Source: Tepidiformaceae bacterium
GTDB taxonomy: Bacteria > Chloroflexota > Dehalococcoidia > Tepidiformales > Tepidiformaceae
Length of the DNA: 64,000 bases
NCBI GenBank assembly: GCA_958295975.1
Contig: OY282446.1
Location: forward strand, 969,289-1,033,288
Direction of reading: 5' to 3'
The notes under the pieces are model-generated. The model made no database searches, was not told where the DNA came from, and saw nothing but the letters and a program-made list of their open reading frames with translations. Shown here in pieces: positions 23,646 through 31,761 of this stretch (position 1 is its first letter; the number at the start of each line of letters is the position of its first letter). A program made the position numbers and the translations under genes.

Positions 23646-25337
23646 GTGGCGATCGACCGCATCATCCGCGTGGACATGAGCACGGGCGCCGTGACCGAGG
23701 AGCGCGCGCCGGAGCGGTACGCCCTGCTGGGCGGGCGCGCCCTCACCGCGCGCATGTTGCTGGAGGAGACGGACGCCCGCATCCACCCCCTGAGCGCGGA
23801 GGCGAAGCTGTTCATCGCGCCCGGGCTGCTGGCGGGCACCGCCGCCACCACCAGCGGGCGCACGAGCTTCGGCTTCAAAAGCCCGCTCACGGGGGGCACG
23901 AAGGAGGCCAACGCGGGCGGCCAGCTGGGCCACCGCCTCGCCCGCCTCGGCATCAAGGCCATCGTCGTCTCGGGCGCGGCGCGCGGGGGCTGGCGGCGGC
24001 TCGACATGGACGCGGAGGGCGCGCGCCTCTCGGCGGCGGACGACCTCGCCGGGCGCGGCAACTACGACCTCCACCGCGAGCTGGTGGGCGAGGCCCGCCG
24101 CACGCGCGCCGCCGCCACCATCGGCCCCGCGGGCGAGCACCGCCTGTCCGCCGCCTCCATCGCCGTCACCGACCCGGAGGGCCGCCCCACGCGCCACGCC
24201 GCCCGCGGCGGGCCCGGCGCCGTCATGGGCGCGAAGGGGCTGAAGGCCATCGTCGTGGACGACTCCGGCGGGGCGCGCACCGTGCCCGGCGAGAACGCGG
24301 ACGCCTTCAAGCGCGAGGTCGTGCAATTCAGCAGGACCGTGCTGGAGGACCCGCGCGTGCACAACACCAGCCGCTACGGCACGGCGGGCGTGGTCAAATT
24401 CGTGAACCGCGAGAACGTGCTCTCCATGCCCACGCGCAACCACCGCCACGGCAGCTGGGAGCGCGCGGACACGATCAGCGGCCAGCTGATCGAGGAGCTG
24501 GGCCGCGAGCGCGGCGGCAAAATGCTGCCCTGCATGGCCGGCTGCATCATCAAGTGCGCCATCCTCTACCACGACGCCGGCGGCGGGCACGTGACCACGG
24601 CGCTGGAGTTCGAGACGCTGGCGCTGCTCGGCTCCAACCTCGAAATCGGCCCCGCCGATGCCGTGGCCGAACTGGACCGCCTCTGCGACGACGTGGGGCT
24701 GGACACGATCGAGATGGGGAACGCCATCGGCGTGGCCATGGAGGCGGGCGCGCTCGCCTGGGGCGACTGGGAGGGCGTGAGGCGCCTGCTCGACGAGGAC
24801 GTGCGCGCGGGCACGCCCCTGGGCCGCATCGCGGGCAACGGCACGGCCTCCGTGGCCGCCGCCTGGGGCATCGACCGCGTGCCCGTGGTGAAGGGGCAGG
24901 GGCTGCCCGCCTGGGAGCCGCGCACGCTCAAGGGCATGGGCATCACCTACGGCAGCAGCCCGCAGGGGGCCGACCACACCGCCGGCATGGTGACCGCGCG
25001 CGGGGTCACGCCGGAGACGCTGGCGCAGCAGAGCCGCCGCGAGCAGCTGACGATGATGGCGCTCGATTCCGCCGGGCTCTGCCAGTTCACCAACGCCCTG
25101 CCCGCCGACATGGCCGCCTTCGTGCGCGAGCGCTTCGGCGCGGAGATGAGCGAGGAGCGCCTGCTGGCCGAGGCCCGCGAGGCCATCGAGACGGAGCGCG
25201 AGTTCAACCGTCGCGCGGGCTTCGACCGCGAGGACGACCGCCTGCCGCGCTGGCTGCTGGAGGAGCCCCTGCCCCTGCCCGACGGCCCCGCCGTGTTCGA
25301 CATCGACGAGGCGCTCATCGACGCGGTCTGGGCCTAG
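23646..25337 (+). CDS. Tungsten-type aldehyde:ferredoxin oxidoreductase family protein
   Basis: 563 aa AOR-family enzyme, which oxidises aldehydes to acids with a tungstopterin and one 4Fe-4S cluster, giving electrons to ferredoxin. The N-terminal beta domain carries RALTARMLLEE and FGFKSPLTGG; GPAGEHRLS and ARGGPGAVMGAKGLKAI are pterin-binding hallmarks. Cluster ligands are Cys296, Cys300 and Cys304 (CMAGCIIKC) and probably Cys479 (SAGLCQF). The spacing C-x3-C-x3-C differs from the usual C-x2-C-x3-C, suggesting a divergent group. GTG start with GAGGCCGAG. Ferredoxin could feed the complex I encoded at 54212; inference. Confidence 0.9.
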   Translation: MAIDRIIRVDMSTGAVTEERAPERYALLGGRALTARMLLEETDARIHPLSAEAKLFIAPGLLAGTAATTSGRTSFGFKSPLTGGTKEANAGGQLGHRLARLGIKAIVVSGAARGGWRRLDMDAEGARLSAADDLAGRGNYDLHRELVGEARRTRAAATIGPAGEHRLSAASIAVTDPEGRPTRHAARGGPGAVMGAKGLKAIVVDDSGGARTVPGENADAFKREVVQFSRTVLEDPRVHNTSRYGTAGVVKFVNRENVLSMPTRNHRHGSWERADTISGQLIEELGRERGGKMLPCMAGCIIKCAILYHDAGGGHVTTALEFETLALLGSNLEIGPADAVAELDRLCDDVGLDTIEMGNAIGVAMEAGALAWGDWEGVRRLLDEDVRAGTPLGRIAGNGTASVAAAWGIDRVPVVKGQGLPAWEPRTLKGMGITYGSSPQGADHTAGMVTARGVTPETLAQQSRREQLTMMALDSAGLCQFTNALPADMAAFVRERFGAEMSEERLLAEAREAIETEREFNRRAGFDREDDRLPRWLLEEPLPLPDGPAVFDIDEALIDAVWA

Positions 25338-25813
25338 CCGTCGCCGTCGCGCAGGGCGCGCAGCTGGGCGGCGTGCTCCCCGGCGTGGTCGGCCCCGCGC
25401 GCCACCAGCCCGCCGACCGTGATCGCGCCCAGCCCGGGATGGCGGGCGCGCCGCTCCCAGGCGTCGGGGGCGCACTCGCGCAGCAGCTCGGCGCTGCCGT
25501 GGCGCGCCAGCCGGAAGCACTCCAGCGCGGCCTCCGCGTCGCGGAAGACGTAGAGCAGGCGGCGCTTCCACAGCTCCCCGTCCCAGGCGGGCAGCAGCGG
25601 TTCGCCCCCCGCCAGCGCCATGCGCAGGCGCACGGCCAGCACCAGCTCGCCGTCGGCGAGGTGCACGACGATGTCGCGCATGGACCAGTCGCCGCCGGAC
25701 GGACGGCGGTTGAAGGCGGCGGGGTCGGCGCCGTCGATGGCCGCGCGCACGAGCGCGGGACCGCGCGCGAAGCGGGCGAAGGCGTCGGCGTGCTGTTCGG
25801 GGATGCGGGGCAC
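25334..25813 (-). CDS. DinB-superfamily protein
   Basis: 159 aa, third DinB-like protein of the window. The metal-site His residues are in IVVHLADGE and DHAGEHAAQLRAL; GGDWSMRDIVVH is characteristic of the DinB_2 group. The GTG start at 25813 is a choice without a clear ribosome site. The gene overlaps the AOR gene by four bases tail to tail. Function unknown, metal-dependent transferase-like. Confidence 0.7.
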   Translation of the reverse strand: MPRIPEQHADAFARFARGPALVRAAIDGADPAAFNRRPSGGDWSMRDIVVHLADGELVLAVRLRMALAGGEPLLPAWDGELWKRRLLYVFRDAEAALECFRLARHGSAELLRECAPDAWERRARHPGLGAITVGGLVARGADHAGEHAAQLRALRDGDG

Positions 25814-25867
25814 GGGCGCAGTGTAGGCGCGCGGCGGTAGACTGCGCGCGTCGGCGACGGCGACATC

Positions 25868-26041
25868 GTGTGGCTCGTCCCCGAGATCGTGCGCACGGAC
25901 GCGGGATTCGCGCTGGCGCGCGGCCATTGGGAAGTGCTCACGCTGGAGGCGTCGGGCGAGAAGCTGCTGGCCGCCGAGACGATCAAGCGCGAGGCGTTCG
26001 AGGAAGCGCTGCGGGCGCTAGCGCGTGCTTCCGAAATCGAA
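25868..26041 (+). pseudogene. Fragment of a gene, truncated at its 3' side
   Basis: About 57 codons (starting VWLVPEIVRTDAGFALA) have the strong GC-rich codon bias and sequence character of a real protein, then the bias stops where the convergent secreted-protein gene ends. The frame continues to 26557 but is antisense to that gene and not protein-like. It looks like the front part of a gene cut by a rearrangement. Family not recognised. Confidence 0.3.
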
Positions 26042-26539
26042 CACTTCGCAAGTGCTGACGCGAAGCTTCGCTTCTGTCGAATGGTCGATCCATCCCCCTA
26101 TGCGGTTCTGTGCGCGCGAGTGGAAGCGGATGCGCGCAACGTCATCGACAGGAGGCCAGTAGCGCCACTCCAAGTATTGGAACGTGGATGGCGTAATCAG
26201 TCGGGACTTCACGAGCGCAGTCATCGTACGCACGACTTCCCCATCGCACGCGGTGACATCTGTGTTTGTGGTCGGACCCAGCGGCACCGCGAGCGTGATG
26301 TCGCCGTAACGGAAGCGCCCGGAGCTGCTCACGCCATCCGTCAGCGGGATGGGGATGGTCCCCAGCGTGCGCCAGCTCCCACCTTCGGGGCGAGCGCTGA
26401 TGTAGTTGCGCTCCGGGTCGTTCACGTCCTCCCAGACGCGGACCTCGATGTTCGCCGTGGGGGAGCTCTGCGCGAACGCGAGAGCGCCGCCGACGGCGAT
26501 GACAGCCGCCAGCAGCCCGATGATGAGATTCTTGGTCAT
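26018..26539 (-). CDS. Small secreted protein, unknown
   Basis: 173 aa. Signal peptide (KNLIIGLLAAVIAVGGALAFA, cleavage near Ala-Gln-Ser) and a mature domain rich in beta strands: IEVRVWEDVNDPERNYIS, GGSWRTLGTIPIPLTDG, YGDITLAVPL. A partial paralogue at 26841-27111 shows the same order VW...RxxYxSAR..GGSWR.LG. A cysteine pair is present in the C-terminal part. AGGAGG before the ATG is strong. GC content is lower than around it. Extracellular role unknown. Confidence 0.75.
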   Translation of the reverse strand: MTKNLIIGLLAAVIAVGGALAFAQSSPTANIEVRVWEDVNDPERNYISARPEGGSWRTLGTIPIPLTDGVSSSGRFRYGDITLAVPLGPTTNTDVTACDGEVVRTMTALVKSRLITPSTFQYLEWRYWPPVDDVARIRFHSRAQNRIGGWIDHSTEAKLRVSTCEVFDFGSTR

Positions 26540-26586
26540 GGTCTCTTCCTCCTGTGACCTTGCTATAGTCAGACCCTACGAGCCTG

Positions 26587-26883
26587 CTACCATGCGGGCG
26601 ATCCTGGCAGTGCCATCGTGCCATCTCCGAGCGCGAGACCGGAGGCGAGTTGGCAGGCGGCGATGTTGCGGTAGACGGTGGCGAATCCGAAGTGCTCACC
26701 GAGGATGACGCAGCGCTCGTCCACGGGGAGCGCGTTGAACTCGGAAATCTTCAGACTCTCGAACTTGGTCATGGGCTGGTCGGTAGGCGCGCTCCCGCCA
26801 CACGCCACGCTGGCGGCGACGATGGCGGCGAGCGCCAATCGGGTAGGGGCACGGTCACGTCGATGTCCATGTACTCGAAGCAT
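26587..26883 (-). CDS. Small exported (possibly lipoprotein) protein
   Basis: 98 aa with an N-terminal basic stretch, then RLALAAIVAASVACGG, a hydrophobic core ending in a Cys that could be lipidated although the lipobox is weak. The rest is short and ends without a domain I recognise. The start codon is uncertain: ATG 26883 lies inside the homologous part of the neighbouring decayed gene, which suggests a deletion joined the two. Confidence 0.45.
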   Translation of the reverse strand: MLRVHGHRRDRAPTRLALAAIVAASVACGGSAPTDQPMTKFESLKISEFNALPVDERCVILGEHFGFATVYRNIAACQLASGLALGDGTMALPGSPAW

Positions 26884-27111
26884 CCACAGGTAGAGACGCC
26901 ATCGAAATCCACGGGCTGCGTACCGCCGAGATCACGCCAGCTCCCGCCAGCGGCCCGGGCCGAGTAGAAAATGCGCGTGTGGTCGGAGGCGCTGCGCCAG
27001 ACGCGCAGCTCCACATCGGCAGTGCGCTGCTCCTGCGCGGCCGATGATGGCGATGCCCGCACAGGCGGCGAGCAGCACCGCCAGCGTGATGATGATGAGA
27101 TTCTTCGGCAT
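26841..27111 (-). pseudogene. Decayed paralogue of the secreted protein
   Basis: ATG 27111 opens a good signal peptide (MPKNLIIITLAVLLAACAG), but the mature part VELRVWRSASDHTRIFYSAR is in another frame; a one-base shift sits near 27040. Homology to the protein at 26018-26539 stops at about 26841 (VTVPL), after which sequence of the next gene begins. Both ends of the mature gene are therefore damaged. Confidence 0.65.
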
Positions 27112-27262
27112 GGTTCTCTTCCTCTGGCCTGCCTCGTCGGTGCTGAGCGGCCATTCTCAGCAGACGCGCCCGAAGGCGCGTTTCGGTCAGACTGAGGCCG
27201 CTCACCCCAGAGCGCCGCGCCGACCGCTGACTCCGCCGATCCGGCGGAAGGGGCGGCGGTGC

Positions 27263-27268
27263 TACACT
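27263..27268 (+). promoter_or_regulatory. -10 box of dnaJ
   Basis: TACACT ten bases before the ATG. No CIRCE-type inverted repeat is seen, only a 7-base hairpin (TCCGCCG/CGGCGGA) at about 27231-27248. Confidence 0.4.
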
Positions 27269-27278
27269 TTCGGGGCTC

Positions 27279-28409
27279 ATGCCCGCATCGCCACGCGACC
27301 TCTACGACGTGCTCGGCGTCGAGCGCAACGCCTCCGCGGAGGACCTGAAGCGGGCCTACCGGCGGCTGGCCATGGAGTACCACCCCGACCGCAACAGCGG
27401 GGCCGACGCGGCGGAGCGCTTCAAGGAGATCAACCGCGCCTACGAGGTGCTCTCCGACGCGGAGAAGCGCGGGGCCTACGACCGCTTCGGCCACGCGGGC
27501 GTGGACGCGACGGGGGGACCGGCGGGCTTCGACGGCTTCGCCTTCGAGGGCTTCGGCGACATCTTCGACGCCTTCTTCGGCGGCGCCCGCGGCGGCGGAC
27601 GGCGGCGGCGCGGCCCGGCGCGCGGGGGCGACCTGCGCGCGCGCGTGCGCCTCACCTTCGAGGAGGCGGCCTTCGGCGCGGAGAAGCAGCTGGAGTACGA
27701 GCGCCGCGAACACTGCGAGGAGTGCGGCGGCTCCGGCGCGGCCCCCGGCAGCCAGCCGGAGACGTGCGCGGAGTGCAAGGGCGCGGGCGAAATCCGGCGC
27801 GCCCAGCAGAGCGTCTTCGGGCAGTTCGTGAACGTGTCCGCCTGCCCGCGCTGCGCGGGCGAGGGGCGCGTCGTCTCCAACCCCTGCGGAACCTGCCGCG
27901 GACGCGGGGCGGTGCGGCGCACGCGCCAGATCAGCGTGGCCATCCCCGCGGGCGCGGACGACGGGCTGCAGATCCGGCTGACGGGCGAGGGCGAGGCGGG
28001 CGACCGCGGGGGCCAGCCGGGCAACCTCTACGTGCTGCTGGCGGTGGAGCCGCACGAGCTGTTCGAGCGCATCGAGGACCACCTGCTCTACGACCTGCCC
28101 CTGAACGTGGCGCAGGCGGCGCTGGGCGCGCGCCTCTCCATCCCCACGCTGGAGGGGGAGATGGAGTTCGAGATACCGGCGGGCACGCAGAGCGGCGACG
28201 AGTTCGTGGTGCGCGGGCAGGGCGTGCAGGTGCTCAACGGCAACCGCCGCGGCGACATGATCGTGCGCGCCGCCGTGGTCGTGCCGGAAACGCTTTCGGA
28301 GGCGCAGCGCGGGCTGCTGGAGCAGCTGGCGGAGACGCTGGGCACGCCCTCGCTGCCGCGCCGGCGCAAGAGCTTCCTGGAGCGCCTGCGCGACGCCGTG
28401 GCCGGCTAG
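27279..28409 (+). CDS. dnaJ: Co-chaperone DnaJ
   Basis: 376 aa. J domain (residues 1-70) with HPD at 35-37, Gly/Phe-rich region to ~105, four zinc-binding repeats [24 protein letters not shown] and CGTCRGRG, then the two substrate-binding beta domains. It stimulates DnaK ATPase and delivers unfolded clients. dnaK, grpE and hrcA are not adjacent; the order dnaJ-prmA-rsmE is the downstream half of the common heat-shock cluster. Confidence 0.97.
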   Translation: MPASPRDLYDVLGVERNASAEDLKRAYRRLAMEYHPDRNSGADAAERFKEINRAYEVLSDAEKRGAYDRFGHAGVDATGGPAGFDGFAFEGFGDIFDAFFGGARGGGRRRRGPARGGDLRARVRLTFEEAAFGAEKQLEYERREHCEECGGSGAAPGSQPETCAECKGAGEIRRAQQSVFGQFVNVSACPRCAGEGRVVSNPCGTCRGRGAVRRTRQISVAIPAGADDGLQIRLTGEGEAGDRGGQPGNLYVLLAVEPHELFERIEDHLLYDLPLNVAQAALGARLSIPTLEGEMEFEIPAGTQSGDEFVVRGQGVQVLNGNRRGDMIVRAAVVVPETLSEAQRGLLEQLAETLGTPSLPRRRKSFLERLRDAVAG

Positions 28410-28424
28410 GGCCGGGCGGGACGG

Positions 28425-29321
28425 ATGGACGAGGGCGGCCGCTGGTGCGAGTTCACGGCGCTGACGCCTCCCCATCTCGTGGAGACGGCGGCGGCGTTCC
28501 TGCGCGAGGCGGCGCCGGGCGGCATCGCCGTGGAGGAGCCCGTCGAGCCGCTGGGGCCGGAGGAGGGCTACGCCGTGCGCGCGGGCGAGCCGGTGGCCCT
28601 GCGCGCGTGGCTGCCCGCCACCGACCTGGGGGGCGTGCTCGCGCAGCGGCTGCGCGAATCGCTGGCGGCCTTCCCCGACATCGAGCTGCGCGCGCGACCG
28701 CTGCGCGAACGGGACTGGGCGGTGAGCTGGCGCGAGTTCTTCGGCCCCGTGACGGTGGGGCGCATCGCCATCGTGCCCACGTGGATCGAGTACGCCCCCG
28801 CGGCGGGCCAGCTGGTCGTGCGGATCGACCCGGGGCAGGCCTTCGGCACGGGCCACCACGAGACGACGCGCCTCTGCCTGGCGGCGCTGCAGGAGCGCGT
28901 GCGCCCGGGGATGCGCGCGCTCGACGTGGGCGCGGGCTCCGGCATCCTCTCCATCGCCGCGGCGAGGCTGGGGGCGGCGGCGGTCGAGGCCTTCGAGATC
29001 GACCCCGTGGCGGCGGAGGCGGCGCGCGCGGCCTGCGCGGCCAACGGCGTGGACGGGCGCGTGACGGTGCGCGGGGCCTTCCCCGCCGAGGTCGCCGCGC
29101 CCGCCGACGTGGCCGTGGTCAACGTGAGCGCGCGCGCCGACATCGCCTTCGCGGAGGCGCTGGCCGCGGCGCTGCGGCCCGGCGGGCGGCTGATCGCGAG
29201 CGGCTTCCTCGTCGGGGACCGCGCGCAGGCGCTGGCCGCCTTCGAGGCGCGCGGCCTGACGCTGACGGGCGAGCGCGAGGAGCGCGGCTGGGCGCTGCTG
29301 GATCTGGCGGCGGGGGGCTGA
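28425..29321 (+). CDS. prmA: Ribosomal protein L11 methyltransferase PrmA
   Basis: 298 aa class I SAM methyltransferase. PGQAFGTGHHETTRLCL is the PrmA signature, followed by motif I LDVGAGSGILSIAA and the VVNVSARAD segment, where the usual N-I-L/N-P motif is replaced by N-V-S. The N-terminal ferredoxin-like domain that binds L11 covers residues ~1-85. Fifteen bases after dnaJ. Confidence 0.93.
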   Translation: MDEGGRWCEFTALTPPHLVETAAAFLREAAPGGIAVEEPVEPLGPEEGYAVRAGEPVALRAWLPATDLGGVLAQRLRESLAAFPDIELRARPLRERDWAVSWREFFGPVTVGRIAIVPTWIEYAPAAGQLVVRIDPGQAFGTGHHETTRLCLAALQERVRPGMRALDVGAGSGILSIAAARLGAAAVEAFEIDPVAAEAARAACAANGVDGRVTVRGAFPAEVAAPADVAVVNVSARADIAFAEALAAALRPGGRLIASGFLVGDRAQALAAFEARGLTLTGEREERGWALLDLAAGG

Positions 29322-29325
29322 GCGC

Positions 29326-30057
29326 GTGACCGCCGCGCCGCCGCCCGTCCCGCCCCGCGTGTGCCTGCCGGAGGGCGTGCGTCCGGGGCCGCTCACGCTG
29401 CGCGGGGCGCGGGCGCGGCATCTGGCGGGGTCGCTGCGCCTGCGCCGCGGCGACGAGTTCCTGGCCTTCGCGGGCGACGGGCGCGAGTACCGCGCGCGCA
29501 TTCTGGAGAGCGCGCGCGACCTCGTGACGGCCACGGTGGGGGAGCTGGCGCGGCAGGCGCCGCCGCCCACGCGCGTGATCGAGGTGTGGTGCGCCAACGT
29601 GCGCGCGACGCGCATGGAGTGGGCCATCGAGAAGTGCGTGGAGGCGGGCGCGGACCTCTTCCGCCCCATCGCCGCGGAGCGCGGAACGCGGGGTGCCAGC
29701 CTCTCGGAGGCGCGACTGGAGCGCTGGCGGCGCATCGCCGTGGAGTCGTCGGAGCAGTGCGGGCGGCTGCGGCTGCCCGCCATCGCGCCCATCGCGCCCT
29801 TCGCCGAGGCCGTGGCGGCGCGGCGCGAGGGAACGCTCCTGCTGGCCAGCCCGCGGGGCGCGCCCTGGTCGGAGGCGGAGGCGCTCCTGCCCAAACGCGG
29901 CGTGGTGGCCGTGGCCATCGGCCCCGAGGGCGGCTTCAGCGCGCGGGAGACGGCGCAGGCGCGCGCGGCGGGCGCGATCACCGTCTCGCTCGGCCCGCAC
30001 ACGCTGCGCACGGAGACGGCGGCGGTGGCGGCCACGGTCTTCCTCGCGCGCGGCTAG
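29326..30057 (+). CDS. rsmE: 16S rRNA m3U1498 methyltransferase RsmE
   Basis: 243 aa SPOUT-class enzyme. The N-terminal PUA-like domain (RGARARHLAGSLRLRRGDEF) is followed by the knotted domain with VAIGPEGGFSARE and SLGPHTLRTETAAVAA, both family hallmarks. Methylates U1498 in helix 44. GTG start four bases after the prmA stop. Tail-to-tail overlap with the UDG gene. Confidence 0.93.
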   Translation: MTAAPPPVPPRVCLPEGVRPGPLTLRGARARHLAGSLRLRRGDEFLAFAGDGREYRARILESARDLVTATVGELARQAPPPTRVIEVWCANVRATRMEWAIEKCVEAGADLFRPIAAERGTRGASLSEARLERWRRIAVESSEQCGRLRLPAIAPIAPFAEAVAARREGTLLLASPRGAPWSEAEALLPKRGVVAVAIGPEGGFSARETAQARAAGAITVSLGPHTLRTETAAVAATVFLARG

Positions 30058-30728
30058 CCCGCGGCGGCGAGCTCGCGGGCGCGGGCGAACACGGCGTCGA
30101 ACATGTCCTGCGTGAGCTTGCCCGTGAAGGTGTTGCGCTGGCTGGGGTGATAGGAATCGAGCAGCGTGCGCCCGTCCCCGAGGGCGGCCTCGGCCAGGTG
30201 CCCGAAGCGCGGGCGCGGACGCAGCCCGGCGAGGTCGCAGAGGGCGTCGTGGGCGTAGGCGCCGAGCGCCACGACTACGCGCGCGCGCGGCAGCAGCGCC
30301 AGCTCGCGGCGCAGGAAGGGCAGGCAGGCGGCGCGCTCCCCGCGCTCGGGGCGGTTGTTCGGGGGAGCGCAGCGCACGACCGCGCCGATCCAGGCGCCCG
30401 TGAGCCGCAGGCCGTCGTCGCGCGCCACGCTCTCCGCGCGGTTGGCGTAGCCCGCGCGGTGGAGCGCGCCGTAGACCCAGTCGCCGGAGCGGTCGCCGGT
30501 GAAGGCGCGGCCCGTGCGGTTGCCGCCGTGGGCGGCGGGCGCGAGCCCGACCACGTACAGCTCGGCGTCGGGATCGCCGAAGCCGGGCACGGGCCGCCCC
30601 CAGTAGGTCCAGTCGCGGAAGGCGGCGCGCTTCTCCCGCGCCACCTCTTCGCGCCATTCGACCAGGCGCGGGCAGGCGCGGCAGCCGGCGATCTCGCGGT
30701 TCAGCGCATCCAGCGCCGCCCCGCTCAC
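30054..30728 (-). CDS. udgB: Type 5 uracil-DNA glycosylase (UdgB)
   Basis: 224 aa thermophile-type DNA repair enzyme that removes uracil (and some other deaminated bases). Motif GLAPAAHGGNRTGRAFTGD is the family-5 active-site loop, in which the usual catalytic Asp is replaced. SYHPSQRNT is the conserved leucine-loop region, and CRACPRL with further Cys residues binds the 4Fe-4S cluster. The GTG start overlaps the stop of the small gene upstream. Confidence 0.92.
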   Translation of the reverse strand: MSGAALDALNREIAGCRACPRLVEWREEVAREKRAAFRDWTYWGRPVPGFGDPDAELYVVGLAPAAHGGNRTGRAFTGDRSGDWVYGALHRAGYANRAESVARDDGLRLTGAWIGAVVRCAPPNNRPERGERAACLPFLRRELALLPRARVVVALGAYAHDALCDLAGLRPRPRFGHLAEAALGDGRTLLDSYHPSQRNTFTGKLTQDMFDAVFARARELAAAG

Positions 30729-30976
30729 GCCCGCGCGCGGCGGCGGGCGCGACGACGCTTCAGACGGCGGCGGGCGAGGACGGGGGCGAGCCAGGTCGCG
30801 CCGATGGCGCCCGCGGCGATGGCCAGATGCCGCCGCCGCTCCGCGTCCAGCGCGCCCAGCCCCTGCGCGTTCTCCATCATCCGCGCCAGCATCGCGCGAC
30901 CCCCGTCGAACGAGCCCTGTCCGAAGTCGAAGGCGTCCTGGTCGCGCGAGGGGCCGGGGTCGGGCGGGAGTTGCAT
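30725..30976 (-). CDS. Small membrane-anchored protein of unknown function
   Basis: 83 aa. Acidic/aromatic N-terminus (DAFDFGQGSFDGGR), then a helix, one membrane segment (HLAIAAGAIGATWLAPVLA) and a strongly basic Arg-rich tail. It is the first gene of a pair with the UDG, coupled by a GTGA overlap, and is expressed from a TATACT box six bases before the ATG. Family not recognised. Confidence 0.6.
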   Translation of the reverse strand: MQLPPDPGPSRDQDAFDFGQGSFDGGRAMLARMMENAQGLGALDAERRRHLAIAAGAIGATWLAPVLARRRLKRRRARRRARA

Positions 30977-30982
30977 GCCGCG

Positions 30983-30988
30983 AGTATA
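30983..30988 (-). promoter_or_regulatory. TANNNT -10 box of small gene/UDG operon
   Basis: TATACT on the minus strand, six bases (CGCGGC) and then ATG 30976; leaderless geometry. Confidence 0.5.
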
Positions 30989-30993
30989 GCGGT

Positions 30994-31761
30994 TCAGCGG
31001 AGGGCGGCGGCAAGCGCGGCCAGCGCCGCCGTCACGTCCGCCTGCTCCAGCAGCGCGTCGCAGGCGTCGACCACCTCGGGGGGCGTCTCCGCGCCGCCGG
31101 AGACGCCCAGCGCCAGCGTGCGCGCGCCGTCGGCCCGCAGCGCGCGCAGGGCGCGGAACATGGGCGCGTCGGTGCGGTCGTCGCCGAGCGCGAGCAGGGC
31201 GCGGGGGCGGAATCGCGCCGCCAGCGCCAGCAGGGCCGCATCCTTGCCCCCGCCCTCGGGCAGCGCCTCCAGCACGAGGCGGCCGGGCTGGACGCGCAGG
31301 CCCGCGGGGAGCAGCTCCGCCAGCGCCGCCCGCAGCGGTTCCGCCAGCGCGGGGGCGGCGCGATGGTGGAAGGCCACGGAGCGGGCCTTGCGCTCGACGC
31401 GCAGGGCGGGGCTCGCCAGCCGCGCCGCGACCGCGTCCGCCAGCGCGTCCAGCTCCGCCGCGCGGTCGGGCGCGGGCGCGGACGGCCACGAGGTCTCCAG
31501 CCCGTGGCTGGCGGCGAACTCCAGCCCGGCGACCGGCACGAGGGCGCGGGCGGCGGCCAGATCGCGGCCCGTGACGATGGCCGCGTGCGCGCGCGCGGCC
31601 AGCCGTTCCAGCACGGCCAGCGTCTCCGGCGGCACGCGCGCCAGCTCCGGCGCGGGCGCGATGGGCGCGAGCGTGCCGTCGAGGTCGATGGCCGCCAGCA
31701 GCGGCCCGGGCGGACGCGCGAGCTCGCGCAGGCGCGCCGCCAGCGCGGGGTCCAGCGTCAC
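30994..31761 (-). CDS. otsB: Trehalose-6-phosphate phosphatase
   Basis: 255 aa HAD-family phosphatase, last step of OtsAB trehalose synthesis. Motif I is AAIDLDGTLAPIA with the nucleophile Asp; ASHGLET and LEALPEGGGKDAAL are OtsB-specific; motif IV is LALGDDRTDAPMF. The GTG overlaps the otsA stop. Trehalose protects against osmotic, heat and drying stress. Confidence 0.93.
   Translation of the reverse strand: MTLDPALAARLRELARPPGPLLAAIDLDGTLAPIAPAPELARVPPETLAVLERLAARAHAAIVTGRDLAAARALVPVAGLEFAASHGLETSWPSAPAPDRAAELDALADAVAARLASPALRVERKARSVAFHHRAAPALAEPLRAALAELLPAGLRVQPGRLVLEALPEGGGKDAALLALAARFRPRALLALGDDRTDAPMFRALRALRADGARTLALGVSGGAETPPEVVDACDALLEQADVTAALAALAAALR

Noticed and set aside
25868-26557. 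Full-length 229-residue protein on the plus strand
   Set aside because: Only the first ~57 codons are protein-like. The rest is antisense to a secreted protein with signal peptide and strong ribosome site.
27200-27278. CIRCE (HrcA) operator before dnaJ
   Set aside because: Only a short TCCGCCG/CGGCGGA hairpin is present; the TTAGCACTC-N9-GAGTGCTAA pattern is absent.
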